Shown in pieces: positions 22,002-32,849 of a stretch of 64,000 nucleotides of DNA. The position numbers were made by a program, and so were the translations under genes. Source of the stretch: Isoetes taiwanensis. Lineage: Eukaryota > Streptophyta > Lycopodiopsida > Isoetales > Isoetaceae. Position 1 is the stretch's first letter, and each line of letters begins with the position of its first letter. The stretch is taken from NCBI GenBank assembly GCA_021234155.1, contig JAJEKV010000053.1:2774077-2838076 (forward strand), written 5' to 3'. Below the pieces are notes generated by a model. That model was not told the origin of the DNA, made no database searches, and was given only the letters and a program-made list of their open reading frames with translations.

Positions 22002-22650
22002 CTAGTTGTTTCTTATTGCAGAGCTGCCTAAAATGATATAGGTCAAAGGGCGTAATTGTAAACTCATAGTGCCCATACTGGTTCTCAGATCGGTCTTATG
22101 AATGTCTTCTTCCTTAATGCGAATTTGGTGATAGCCCGACCTCAATTTTGGAGAAGACTCTTGCCCTTGGAGCTGATCCATTAGGTCATGTGCCCTTCGC
22201 CATGCATACTTGTTCTTTATCGTTTTATTATTCAGTTGACGATAATCAATGTACTTTCTTAGACTTTTGCCTTTCTTCTTTGCAAGAAGAATGGGAGCTC
22301 CAAAGGGCGATACACTTGGCCGAATGAACCCAAGGTCTAGCAATTCCTACAATTGCTTCTTTAGCTTTTCCAGCTCTGGAGTGTTCATTCTTTATGGAGC
22401 CTAGCATTGGTGCGAGAGTAATCTCACACTCCACGCCTCTATAGGGCAGTAATTCACGAATTTCATCCAAAAAGAGGGCATGGAATTCCTTAATCAGCTT
22501 AGCAATTTCCTTACGTATTATCCTCCTCCTTGTGCTTAAAGTTTGGGCAACAGCTTCTAGCCTAAGGATATAGTCAACCTCATCCTTTATAATGCATCTA
22601 CGCAACAACTTTAATGATTTGCACTCCATTATTGAAGCACCATTCATGTG
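22002..22650 (-). mobile_element. Decayed Ty3/gypsy reverse transcriptase fragment
   Basis: The minus strand carries, over two frames, the linker region before RT (FHALFLDEIRELLPYRGVE) and then RT signatures [36 protein letters not shown] and SGYHQIRIKEEDIHKT. The frame changes within the LGFIRP region and is lost after the GYHQI motif, so the polymerase palm is truncated. There is no YxDD motif and no LTR nearby. It is an old fragment, distinct from the chromovirus at 47.8-61.3 kb but of the same superfamily. Confidence 0.85.
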
Positions 22651-24034
22651 ATGTGCTCTTTTTGTCGAAGATATTTTGATTGTCCTCCTCCTTAATATTG
22701 ATGTGGACTTTCTTTATTAAAAGGTATCCATACTTGTGGACTTGATGACGTAGTGTACAATGTAAGGTCTTGGTATCTCATCCTAAAAAGCTTGAAGGTA
22801 ATGTTTTTTACTCTCTAGGATCTTCCATGTTGACTCATCCTATCATGGAGGTTACGAGATTTGAGGAAATTCCTTCTAACTCTTGATTCGATGTTGTTGG
22901 GTCGCCCCTAGAGGTCGATTCATTTCTCCGCCTTAGCCGTCTCATGTTGCCGCTATAAGATTGAGACAACGTTGAGTGCTTTACCACTTTGGAATGTGCA
23001 ACCTCTCTTCTTGGGAGCTGAGTCTATTCACATCCATGTGCAGGAACTATAGTCTCCAATAATCAGTTATTATTAATGTTGGTATTTGACCCCCATGTTG
23101 TCTCTTCTCGATGGTGCTTGATCTCCAAACTCTAAGGTAGAAGGTCATCATGGTCTTGAGATGGTGTTGTCAAGGCCAATATAGCTATTCTGAAGAATCA
23201 GAGCTGATGAGGAAGAAGTCAATTGCAGTTTGGCCATACTATTATCCTTGGATAGTTTGGCCTTGATGGCTTGTAATTCTTCTGTATTCAAAGCACCTCT
23301 GTGTGAAGTCTAGATCTGACATTGCCATCGGCATGTATGTCCGAGATAATTGCCCTCCTAGGAAATTTGTTTGGTCTCATCTCTGAAACTCATGATGTGA
23401 ATAGTCAATAAAGTCATCTACTTGTTGGTGGTGGAGCTGTGACAATAATCTGTCAATGTGGAGAATATGGCACTAGGAGGATATCCTTGGCTGGACAATG
23501 TTTCTCCCAAGTTTCTTCCCTATTGTGATCAAGGCATAAGTGCCCTGATGCCTTTTAGCTATTGAGTAGCCCTTCTTGGCAACTCATGTGATTGTTCTTG
23601 ATGTTTCAATTGTCCTTTTGTAGTCAAGCTTCCCTGTTTCTTGACTTGATCTTTGATTTGTCGAAGTTTCCTCCATAAGGTTGTTTTCATAGTTTCGAAT
23701 TGCTTGATGTGGTCGAGTGGTTCATGTGTTGAGGGATCAAGGATCTGCAATAAGGTTCACCTGGCCTATTTGACTGCCCTAAAGTGCACAAAGCAGCTAA
23801 TACCACAGACAACAATTATTTATCTCTATTGATTCTACAATTTCTATATTTATGCTTTTATCTACTCTAACCCAATGACCCTCTTGGCATTTGGCACTTT
23901 ACTAAGAGCTGAGAAAGGTACTTATTTGTTGTCATGGGGTGGTAAGGAGACTTATCGTAGGGGTATACTTGGTGTATTAGGCTAAAATAATGCCTTGGTA
24001 GAATGAATTCCTGGACAATTATCTATGATATCAA
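22651..24034 (-). mobile_element. Possible upstream part of the same Ty3 fragment, highly decayed
   Basis: In the minus orientation this would hold protease and gag. A frame at 23559-23750 is basic and hydrophilic and could come from gag. No CCHC knuckle or DSG motif is readable. The rest shows no gene. Confidence 0.25.
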
Positions 24035-24590
24035 AGGTGTGGTGGAAGACACCTGATGATGGTGCATCTATGGCATGTGTTCATGTGTCATACCAACGTG
24101 TGGCAACAATTTCTAAGCCCTTGGCAACTAACTGGGTTGCTAAGAAAAAAGTTTGGCAAAATTACAGCTGTGTAGACAAGAAGATGCTTAGTTAGTTAAG
24201 AGCGGCAACTAAGATAAGAAGAATGCAAAGTATTGTCTATTATCTAGCTTAAGGGGTCTTGTGTTCTAACCCTAAACATCTTGGACATTACTATTTTCTA
24301 ATATGTTTAACTTAAATATAATTAAGGATCATAGTTCAAACACAAATGATGCTCGCCCTCAGTGGTTGGCACGTGGTTTTTTTGGGGGTTCCACCACACA
24401 AAAGGTGTGGTGGAAGACACCATGTGTTCATGTGTCATACCAACGTGTGGTAACAATTTCTAAGCCCTTGGCAACTAGCTGGGTTGCTAAGAAAAAAGTT
24501 TGGCTATATTACAGCTGTGTAGACAAGAAGATGCTTAGTTAGTTAAGAGCGGCAACTAAGCTAAGAAGAATGCAAAGTATTGTCTATTAT
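24035..24590. repeat. Tandem ~370-bp repeat, copy 1 and left half of copy 2
   Basis: Copy 1 runs from about 24035 to 24402. Copy 2 begins at 24403 and is interrupted at 24590 by the LINE; its right half resumes at 32493. Shared blocks include GTGTGGTGGAAGACACC, CATACCAACGTGTGG, GATGCTTAGTTAGTTAAGAG and GCAAAGTATTGTCTATTAT. A 9-bp-stem hairpin (CCACCACAC/GTGTGGTGG) sits at the copy junction (24391-24412). Copy 1 serves as an empty-site reference for the LINE insertion. Confidence 0.9.
24576..24590. repeat. Left target-site duplication of the LINE
   Basis: AGTATTGTCTATTAT here is repeated exactly at 32478-32492 after the poly(A) tail. Copy 1 of the tandem repeat has the same bases without an insertion at about 24226-24242, which confirms the insertion point. 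Confidence 0.95.
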
Positions 24591-24787
24591 CGATGTTTTG
24601 ATGGGAACTTGAAAAAATGCACGAGCGCCTATTTTCTTGCTTTTTTTGTCCTTTAGCAAATTTTTCTGTTTGCCTCTCTTTCTTGCCTGTTTTTTGAAAA
24701 TTTCTGCCCCTCGAGCCTCCAATTCAATCCAAATTCTTTGCTAGCCTTGTAGAGGCTAGCAATCCGAGTATACTGCCACATGAATTC

Positions 24788-25114
24788 ATGCAAATTCACC
24801 TGCAAATGGATGCAAAATTTTTTGTAATCCTCCAAGACAGAGGCAGATTAACTTGTGGCCACTTAAAGGGATCTGCTGCACATCTTTGGCAATCCTTGGT
24901 TGCACAAAATTTGTTCCCAGAGGAAAGCTTCATTTCAGAATATTCATTTGTGCCTAGTTGTGAGGAATTTGAAGTTGAGATCATACAATCTTGGTTGGAA
25001 GAATTTATAGGGAACAAAAATACAGAAGCTACTGCAATTTTCCGAGTACATTGTGATTGGACTGACAAGAAATTGACAGTGAAATTGTACAATGAAACAG
25101 GATTTGGACTTTGA
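24788..25114 (+). CDS. Small ORF in the LINE leader, unknown function
   Basis: An ATG opens a frame of 108 codons 175 bp before ORF1 and ends with TGA. Composition is protein-like: a helical N-terminal third, an acidic middle (SCEEFEVEIIQSWLEEF) and a beta-rich C-terminal part (ATAIFRVHCDWTDKKLTVKL). It is in a different frame from ORF1 and does not overlap it. I recognise no domain. It may be an accessory protein, a regulatory upstream ORF or captured host sequence. Confidence 0.4.
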   Translation: MQIHLQMDAKFFVILQDRGRLTCGHLKGSAAHLWQSLVAQNLFPEESFISEYSFVPSCEEFEVEIIQSWLEEFIGNKNTEATAIFRVHCDWTDKKLTVKLYNETGFGL

Positions 25115-25288
25115 GGATGTTTTCTCTGACCACTTAGTGATAGTTTTGATTTAATTCCTCTAGCATTCTCCCTTCATTATCTTTCTTTCTCTTTCTTGAT
25201 CCTCTTGTTTTTCCTGATTTTCTTCCTTCCCTCTTTTTTTTTTCAAATTCTCTCACGTGCCTCTGCTGCCATCTCCTGAACCTTTTTT

Positions 25289-27736
25289 ATGGAAAACTTA
25301 AACAGTTTTAGCCCTAAATTCCTCGCCTTCCTTCACGAATTTGCTCATCTAGGAGACTCGGAGCGCCCGATCTTGCTAAACCAGTTAAGACTTCTCCAAG
25401 AAAATCAAAAAAACTGTCTGCTTTTTGGTGATTTCTCTAACCTTCTCTCTGATAAGCAGATTATGCATCCTAGAACTCATAAGGTTCCAGTCTGGGATAA
25501 CCTCTCAAAGGATCCTGATCTTTATGGTCGGCTACCTTTCCTGCACCCCTCCACTCAAATTCCTCTGCCATATGGAGTTCCTAAACCAGCCAGGGATATC
25601 TACAATGATAATGCTTTGGATGCTGCTCTGATGGAGACCCGTGCCAATGATGGGAATAAACAAGCTTTATATCAGGGTATTTCTTTAAATCTCCCTTCTG
25701 TTCATGCTAAGATGTCAATTCTGAAAGATACAGCTGTTCTAGTCAAATTTAACAAAAGTGGGATTCAACTTGGCAAATTTTGGAATTTCTGCCAAAACCT
25801 TCAAAAAGGTATTCTCATCAAAGCCATGTATTGGCTTAATTATCCATTTCTTATGATTGAGTGTGAAAACTCTAGAACAGCAAACTTCCTTCTAAATCGA
25901 GGTCATTTGGCATTTGAAAGCTATCAAATAAGCTTTCTTAAATGGCATCCCAAGTTAGACATCTCTTCATTTGAGTCCTTATGCATAGCTTCCACCACTC
26001 TACATGGGCTAAATCCAATATACTGGAATGAAGACTGTTTCAAAATTCTCTTCAACTCCATTGGCACATATATTTCAACTGAATATTCCCCTGAGAGACC
26101 TCCCCGAGCCTTCATTCAAATTGATACCACCAAAACTGTGCCAACCTCAATTCCTTTCACTGATGCTTTTGGACAAAAATCATCCCTATCACTGAGATGG
26201 TCAGGTCTGCCTCCTCTATGTCAAAAATGTGGTTACAGGCATTTATGGTATGAAAGTTGTAAATCCTCTCCTTTCAAGCAAACAGATGTCACAGAAAATG
26301 CAATTCCATTAAAGGAATTAAATGAGGCAAATAGGTTCAATTCTGCTGATACAGTAACAGTCCACAACAGTAACAGTTCACAAAATTTGCAAGGACCAAA
26401 ATCAGTGGAAGATCCAAGAAAAGCCAATGTCTTTACTTGGAAAAGAGTGAATGGATCTCAAAGAAGAATTTACAAGAATAGAATTGAGAAGGAAAAACAG
26501 AAGATCTCACAGGATATGATGGTCTCGGATTTGACATCAAATACAACTTCTAAAATAGGATTGCATGCAAAGCAAAATGTTAATGCTATCAAAGTCATTC
26601 AAAAACATGGAGACTTTAATCAGAAAGGCAAATCACCTATGGATCAGGCTACAAGATTAACAGAAGATTTGAATTCTACACTGGACAGAATTATTCAAGA
26701 TGCAAAAACTCTGAATAATTCTAGACTGTCAAATCATCTGAATCTAAAAAAAGGCAGTAAGGGAGATTCATTACTTAGACAAAGCCATACTTCATCATGC
26801 AAAAATATGACCACTTTGGTTATAAAAGATAAAGAAATTTCAACTTCACAGAGCCATCCCTCTGCTTCAAAAACAGTGGTTCCAACAACAACTCCAGATA
26901 CAGACTTGGACAAAGGATGCAACCAGATTGCTAATCCTAAGCAATCTGAATTAGAAGAAAAGGTCCACTGCTATAATCAATTCCAGGTACTTGCAAATAT
27001 TAATACTAACCATGATTCTAATGCATTACTGGATTCTGAAAATCATGAGCAGTTAATTGATCATCTTGATAAACCCTCAGAGAATCCATCTCCAGTTCCT
27101 TTCTCCAAAACACTTCTCCCAAATTCTAATTCTCAGCTTGAACCCCTCATCAATCTTGAAATGAAATTACCTCCTGGGAACCATGGCTATCAAACAATTT
27201 CTGCAGATATTGAGATGCAACTGGCTTCACTGCAAGAAGGTATATGGACCACAAGTTTAGATCAATGCCACACAGATCAAGATCAAGTTCAGGCAGCTAC
27301 AGATCATATTGGGATAACAGAGAAGGAAGTGGTATTAGATACACCTGACAGACAAATTTCTCAACTACACAAAGCAGATCCTCAAAGCCTCAGCCCCGAG
27401 ATCATCTCCAACACACAAGACATGGAGAAGGGTACTCAATTCTCCAGGCAAGTCCCCTTCCAAAATAGTTCTAAGAAATGTTTGTTTGATAATTCTATAA
27501 ACAGTATGTTTGAGTTCATTCCAGGAGGGATTTCTGACAGTGAGGAAGAAATTGACACACTTAATAAGGAGAATCTGGATAATACAAAATGGGGGGATGA
27601 TGAATTATTAAGAGACACTTATCTGAAAACTAAGCCTCCTCCTAAATCTATTTTAAAAGATTCTAATACTCCTGCAAATAATACAAGAAGTAAGAAACTT
27701 AAACATGGCTCTAGGAAATCTAAAAAAAAACAGTGA
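25289..27736 (+). CDS. LINE ORF1 protein, nucleic-acid-binding (815 aa)
   Basis: An uninterrupted frame from an ATG after a pyrimidine-rich leader. Residues ~150-310 resemble the DUF4283-type RNA-binding region of plant LINE and zinc-knuckle proteins, with W-rich stretches such as FWNFCQNLQKGILIKAMYWL. At residues ~310-323 a variant zinc knuckle reads CQKCGYRHLWYESC. The spacing is C-x2-C-x3-H-x5-C instead of the usual C-x2-C-x4-H-x4-C, so the His is shifted by one. The C-terminal 450 residues are hydrophilic, Ser/Asn/Gln-rich and end in a basic tail (KKLKHGSRKSKKKQ). The role inferred from the family is binding LINE RNA in the retrotransposition particle. It is longer than many plant ORF1 proteins because of the disordered C-terminal half. 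Confidence 0.85.
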   Translation: MENLNSFSPKFLAFLHEFAHLGDSERPILLNQLRLLQENQKNCLLFGDFSNLLSDKQIMHPRTHKVPVWDNLSKDPDLYGRLPFLHPSTQIPLPYGVPKPARDIYNDNALDAALMETRANDGNKQALYQGISLNLPSVHAKMSILKDTAVLVKFNKSGIQLGKFWNFCQNLQKGILIKAMYWLNYPFLMIECENSRTANFLLNRGHLAFESYQISFLKWHPKLDISSFESLCIASTTLHGLNPIYWNEDCFKILFNSIGTYISTEYSPERPPRAFIQIDTTKTVPTSIPFTDAFGQKSSLSLRWSGLPPLCQKCGYRHLWYESCKSSPFKQTDVTENAIPLKELNEANRFNSADTVTVHNSNSSQNLQGPKSVEDPRKANVFTWKRVNGSQRRIYKNRIEKEKQKISQDMMVSDLTSNTTSKIGLHAKQNVNAIKVIQKHGDFNQKGKSPMDQATRLTEDLNSTLDRIIQDAKTLNNSRLSNHLNLKKGSKGDSLLRQSHTSSCKNMTTLVIKDKEISTSQSHPSASKTVVPTTTPDTDLDKGCNQIANPKQSELEEKVHCYNQFQVLANINTNHDSNALLDSENHEQLIDHLDKPSENPSPVPFSKTLLPNSNSQLEPLINLEMKLPPGNHGYQTISADIEMQLASLQEGIWTTSLDQCHTDQDQVQAATDHIGITEKEVVLDTPDRQISQLHKADPQSLSPEIISNTQDMEKGTQFSRQVPFQNSSKKCLFDNSINSMFEFIPGGISDSEEEIDTLNKENLDNTKWGDDELLRDTYLKTKPPPKSILKDSNTPANNTRSKKLKHGSRKSKKKQ

Positions 27737-27783
27737 AAGTTTCCTGCTCTCTTCTCTGAATCTGAGTGTAAATTACTCTTATC

Positions 27784-30700
27784 ATGAGGATAATTAGTTG
27801 GAACCTAAGAGGAATTAAGGGTCCCCTTAAGAGAAGGAGGGCCATTTCTCAACTTAGACAATATAATGCTGATATTATATTGCTACAAGAGCTAAAACTT
27901 CCAAAATTTGAGGCATCTAGTTTGGGTGACTGGATCTATCCTGGGGCTTCCTCCATATGGATGGAAGCAAATGGCACCAAAGGAGGTATGTGCATTATTT
28001 GGAAAAATCTCAACCACCTCTCTTTAATAATAGCATTTCCAAATGTGGCAAGTCAGAATCTTTCTCACTTAATAACTCCACATTTGGGGTTATTAATATT
28101 TATGCTTCCACTTGTCCCAAAGAAAGGGAAAATCTTTGGCCTGATCTTAACTCCTGGATCTCCAATAATGCCTCAGTTGATTGGATCTTAGGAGGGGATT
28201 TTAACAACACTCCTAGCTGGGATTTAAAATTGGGGAACAGGATAAACATGTCCTTGCCTGAAAGACAGAATTGGGATAATTTTATGGCTGACTCTTCCCT
28301 AATTCATATTCCATCCTCCACTGCTTCCTTCACATGGTCCAATAAGCAAAAGGATCAAGACAGAGTTTATTGTGCATTGGATAGATTTTACATCTCCAAT
28401 CCAATCTCAGATTTCTGGGATAATTGTTTTGTCACAAGTGATGAAGGTACGTCCATCTCGGATCACCAGCCTCAATTTCTCAATACCAAGCATCTTCTAA
28501 ATCCCCCAAGGGAAGGTAATATTCCATTCAAGCTGAACTGCTCTCTGCTACAGAATAGCTCTTTCCAGCAGGAGTTCTCTCAGTTCTATCAATCTATTGA
28601 TCCTGTGCTTCCAAACCATTCTATGAAACAATTCTATTACAAGATAAAAAAAGCTAAGGCTTGGATCAAGAATTGGGCTAAAAGTAAACATATGGCCAAA
28701 ATCCAGGAGAAGGAAAATCTAATGAATAAAATGAAAGAGATAAGATCCCTCCTCCAGATTGACCCTCTAAATTGCAATCTACATGTAGGGGAAGAACTTC
28801 TTGAAAGGCATTTAAAAAATATAGAGGAGAGGGAAGCTAAATTTTCTGCCATTAAATGCAAGATTAAATACAACAGTGAGCTAGATCATGGCAGCTCAAA
28901 GTTCTTTTTCAGGGTGGCTAAAAACAGGCTTTTAAAAAATTCTATTACTCAAGTGAACAATGCATCTGGCTCCACTATGACCTCGACCTCTGAAATTAAA
29001 AGCTTCTTCCATGACAATTACTCTTCCCTTTTCAAGAAGACTGATCTCACTGCAAACGAGATCTTGGCCAAAGACAGATTCTTGGCAACTCTAAATACTG
29101 TCCTGCCAAATTCCATTGATTACATGAATGTAGCCTTAACTTCAATCCCTACTGAAGATGAGATTCTCAAAACCCTTCAAAGTTTTTCAAAAAACAAATC
29201 TCCTGGCCCTGATGGATTCCCTCCAGAATTCTTCATACAATTCTGGGATATTATGAAACTGGACATTATTGCTCTTGTGCATGGTTTTTGGGCCTCAGAT
29301 CATTTGCATTCCTCTATCTCTGCAGGATTTATTACCTTGGTGCCTAAAGTGGAAAATCCTACTTCCTTTGCTGAATGGAGGCCTATATCTCTTACCAACA
29401 CTTCTTATAAACTCTGTGCTAAGTTAATTGCCAACAGAATTCAAGGCTACCTTCAGAAGAATATCAGTGTCAATCAATCTGCTTTTCTGCCCAACAGGTT
29501 TATTCTAGATAATTATATTAGTGCAATGGAAGGTCTTCATTGGAATAGGATCTCTAATCAATCTTGCATCCTACTTAAACTGGACTTCAAGAGAGCTTTT
29601 GACACTGTTGACTGGAATTTCATTGAGATTGCTTTAAGAAAAATGGGATTCCAGCAAAAACTAATCTCCCTTATTCAAGGTTTGAATTCCATGTCAAATT
29701 CTGCTGTTCTCATAAATGGATCTCCCACAAATTTCTTCCCCCTGGCAAAAGGAGTCAGGCAAGGTTGCCCTTTAGCCCCTTATCTTTTCCTTATTGTGGC
29801 TGAGATGCTCACTAGATGTGTAGTTAGTATGCAGAATTCTGGATCTCTTATTGGACTCAAGCTTCCAAATAACTTAGATGTTCTCACAATATCTCAATAT
29901 GCTGATGACACGTTTGCCTTCCTTGATTCCAATCCTGCAAATGTCACAAGTTTCTTAGATCTCATCACAGATTTCTCTGCTGCCTCAGGAGTCCATTTAA
30001 ACCTTGACAAAAGCAAAATCATTGGGGATGTTGACCATTCTTCAATCTGTGGCATCTCAGTTCTAAGTTGTAATCAAGCCTCAAATCTGCTAGGTATGCC
30101 CCTCTCTCTAAATCCAAATCTGAGAGGCCTTTGGGATCCTATTTTGCAAAGAATAAAGAGGAAATTAAATAACTATAGAAATTGTCTTTCCTTTGCTGGG
30201 AGAACAATCATTGCAAACTCTGTGCTTGCATCTTCCCATGTATATTTCTCCTCTGCTCTAGTGGCCCCTAAATCCATTTATTATGAGTTGGAGAAAACCA
30301 TTAGGAACTTCATTTGGAATGGAAGTCATCTGGTCAACTGGAAGTCAATTACTAGGCCAAAACAGTTTGGGGGTCTAGGATGCAAAAATCTCTACTTACA
30401 GGCATGTTCCCTTGCAGGAAAATATATTTGGAGAACAGTTCTGGGTAATTGCTCTCCTGCCTCCCAATTTATAGCTCATTGGCTAAATGCTTCCTATCCT
30501 ACAGGACATCCAAGCATTAAAAGTTCCCTACCTGACTCATCTTTTGTTGATCTTCACCCTGCTCCAAATACCTCCCCTCTCATGAGGAATCTAATTTCGG
30601 CTTGGAACATGATCCATCCAGTGCTTCAGAAAATTGATTCTTCTGCTGCCACCATGAACACAAGCTTGTTTTGGTCCCCTGTTTTTTCTGATCATAACTC

Positions 30701-31607
30701 CAAAGTCATGGCTATAAAGCACCCCAAGATCTACAGCAAATGGACCAACAGTGGAATTTCTACTATCAAAGATATTTATAAAGCTAATAATTCCATTTTA
30801 TCCTGGACTGCTGTGAAATCTGCTCTCAAAGGAACCTCCACTGATAAAAAGATTTATCTTCACTTCAAAGCTATTCTAGCTAATTTCAATAATTTCAATG
30901 ATTATAGTAAATCTATTGGCTGTTCCATAAATGGTAAGATGATTTACAAGGTCAAGGAAATTTACAATCTGATAAATGTGATAGATTCCCCAATAAAGGG
31001 TAGAGAGAAATGGAACTTGAGCCAGAATCAGACCCTGGTCTTATTTAATGATATTTGGAATTCCTACTGCTCTCCAAAGATTTGTTTCTTCATATGGTTG
31101 ATAGCTCACAAAAGCCTTACGAATTTGGTCTCTTTATCTAAAAGATGTTATGTTTCTACTCAGTGTCACTCGGGTTGTCTGCAGGATGAGACATTAGAGC
31201 ATATTTTTATTTGTTCTAAACTGAGACCTTTCTGGATTTGGTTTTTTGACAAGCTTGGCACTCACCTTAAGAACAGAAACATCAACTCCATCATTGATTT
31301 CATTCAACAGGGAGACACCCTGGCCAACTCTCTAGTTCATACAGCTTTGTGGAACATATGGAAATCCAGAAATAGAATTCTTTATTCTTCTAAACCCTTT
31401 TCTATTTTTTGGATTAAAATGCACTTTCAATTTGACATTGAGTCCATTGCTACTTGTCATAAGAGGAGATATGGAGAAAATTACAATTCCAGCTGGAATT
31501 CAATTGGGCTATTCAGGGGCCAATTTGATTTATTCGTATCTAAGCTAAATGTAATTGATTCTAATGCACCCTTCTCTGACTGTGACAGAATACATGACGT
31601 TCCTTAG
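27784..31607 (+). pseudogene. LINE ORF2: endonuclease, reverse transcriptase, zinc-binding C-terminus; single frameshift
   Basis: Begins 47 bp after ORF1. Frame 1 (from 27784) encodes the endonuclease start with ISWNLRGI and LLQELKL. Near 28021-28030 the homology passes to frame 3, which stays open to 31607, consistent with loss of one base. Frame 3 has GGDFNN (~28190) and SDHQPQ (~28460) of the AP endonuclease, RT signatures SPGPDGFPPEFF, RPISLTNTSYKL, DFKRAFDTVDW, GVRQGCPLAPYLF and the catalytic YADD at ~29900, and a C-terminal zf-RVT-like segment (SPKICFFIWLIAHKSL, then spaced Cys/His). The element nicks DNA and primes reverse transcription at the nick. There is no RNase H domain that I can identify. 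Apart from the one frameshift no stop is seen, so a sequencing error or a very recent mutation should be considered. Confidence 0.9.
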
Positions 31608-32055
31608 AGGAACAGGTGCTACAAAGTTGGACACAGATATTGACAACTATGAGATCAGTTTGCATCAGAGTGAGCCAGCTAAGAAAAAATTGACCTTAAA
31701 GGAGTTGTGTGACATGGCAGACAATTTTATTCAAGAAGTTGAAAGCTCAAAGAAAAGGGAAGCTATTTGGGCACAAATTTTCACAAGGGAATTCATGCAG
31801 ATGCATTTAATGTTTGAGTTCATATTCAACACCCATTTCAGTATGTCAGAAAGGCAGCTATCAAAGTATAGGGAGTTATACTACAGCCACAAGCTTCTTA
31901 CAGATTTATATGGTACCCTGCTGCTACTCATGGGAAAGGAAAGCTTAAGTACACTGATATTACAGAATGACTGTGGCAGAAGCAGCTACACACATGGTTC
32001 CACAGATGACTTTTACACACACTACAATCAGTGGTTTGACAAAAATCTGGACTGA
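31564..32055 (+). CDS. Additional ORF after LINE ORF2, unknown function (~163 aa)
   Basis: The ATG at 31564 lies within the last 45 bp of ORF2, in another frame. The ORF runs to TGA at 32055, all within the element and before its poly(A). The peptide is helical and charged (TLKELCDMADNFIQEVE, then SSKKREAIWAQIFTREFMQ) with an aromatic-rich end (YTHYNQWFDKNLD). I recognise no family. Just downstream a GAAGGTGATC...TTTGCAG pair could act as a small intron. Possibilities are an accessory LINE protein translated by reinitiation at the overlapping stop/start, or host sequence picked up by 3' transduction. Confidence 0.45.
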   Translation: MHPSLTVTEYMTFLRGTGATKLDTDIDNYEISLHQSEPAKKKLTLKELCDMADNFIQEVESSKKREAIWAQIFTREFMQMHLMFEFIFNTHFSMSERQLSKYRELYYSHKLLTDLYGTLLLLMGKESLSTLILQNDCGRSSYTHGSTDDFYTHYNQWFDKNLD

Positions 32056-32477
32056 AACCATAATTATCATCCCTTGCCTGTTGACCCTGCTTGTTTTTCA
32101 TGTCATATTCCTATTCACTGAAGGTGATCAATGCCATGATTTTTGAGATCCAGTTAAGGATCATGGATAGTATTATTGTTTGCTTTTGCAGGAAAAAGAG
32201 GACTCCAGCTCTTCAGAAGACTTGACTGCTAAGTTCTTGCAGACTTGGATATCATTCTCTACTTTGACTATTGAAACTATTGACTATCTCCATATTTTTG
32301 ATACTATGTACTACATTTTCATGGCTACTGTATTTTCATTTTCTCATTAGATGCTCACCCTAGATGAGTATCTTATTATCTCCATAGCCCTGCTTCATTG
32401 CAGTTTGGTGTATGGAATGTATGGCTTTATCTAATTAATGAAAAAATCTACCCTTACTCTCAAAAAAAAAAAAAAAA
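32056..32477 (+). other. LINE 3' untranslated region and poly(A)
   Basis: T-rich sequence after the last ORF, with an acceptor-like TTGCTTTTGCAG at about 32185-32196. The end reads TAATTAATGAAAAAATC, then TACCCTTACTCTC and the poly(A) tail (32462-32477). No coding potential is seen. Confidence 0.8.
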
Positions 32478-32645
32478 AGTATTGTCTATTATCTAGCTTA
32501 AGGGGTCTTGTGTTCTAACCCTAAACATCTTGGACATTACTATTTTCTAATATGTTGAACTTAAATATAATTAAGGTTCATAGTTCAAACACAAATGATG
32601 CTCGCCCTCAGTGGTTGGCACGTGGTTTTTTTGGGGGTTTCACCT
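32478..32645. repeat. Right target-site duplication and right half of tandem repeat copy 2
   Basis: 32478-32492 repeats the LINE target site. 32493-32645 then continues the ~370-bp tandem repeat exactly where the left half stopped, matching 24242-24392 with a handful of substitutions. Confidence 0.9.
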
Positions 32646-32849
32646 TTGGGTGGGAGGTTAGATTCTTGTCATTGTGGAAATTCTTTTAAGTTGAGGTCCA
32701 AATAGATTGAAAAACTAATATGAAGTGCTACAAGCTAATAGAATGTATGGAAAATAGCTAGAATGTACATGCCAAACATTTTGTGGCTTATTTTGGAAAA
32801 TTTTAACTAAAAAATGCATGACCTGGGTCATTCCGCGCATTTTGAGGTT

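Larger units (their letters stand above)
24591..32477 (+). mobile_element. Nearly intact L1-type LINE retrotransposon, 7.9 kb
   Basis: Bounded by a perfect 15-bp target-site duplication and ending in a poly(A) tail of about 16 A after TTACTCTC. The order is a 5' leader with a small ORF (24788-25114), ORF1 (25289-27736), ORF2 (27784-31607, one frameshift) and a fourth ORF (31564-32055), then about 0.4 kb of 3' untranslated sequence. ORF2 has an APE-type endonuclease, an RT with an intact YADD and a C-terminal zf-RVT-like Cys/His region. The intact duplication and long open frames point to a recent insertion. The small ORFs at either end are not part of the textbook two-ORF plan. Confidence 0.95.
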
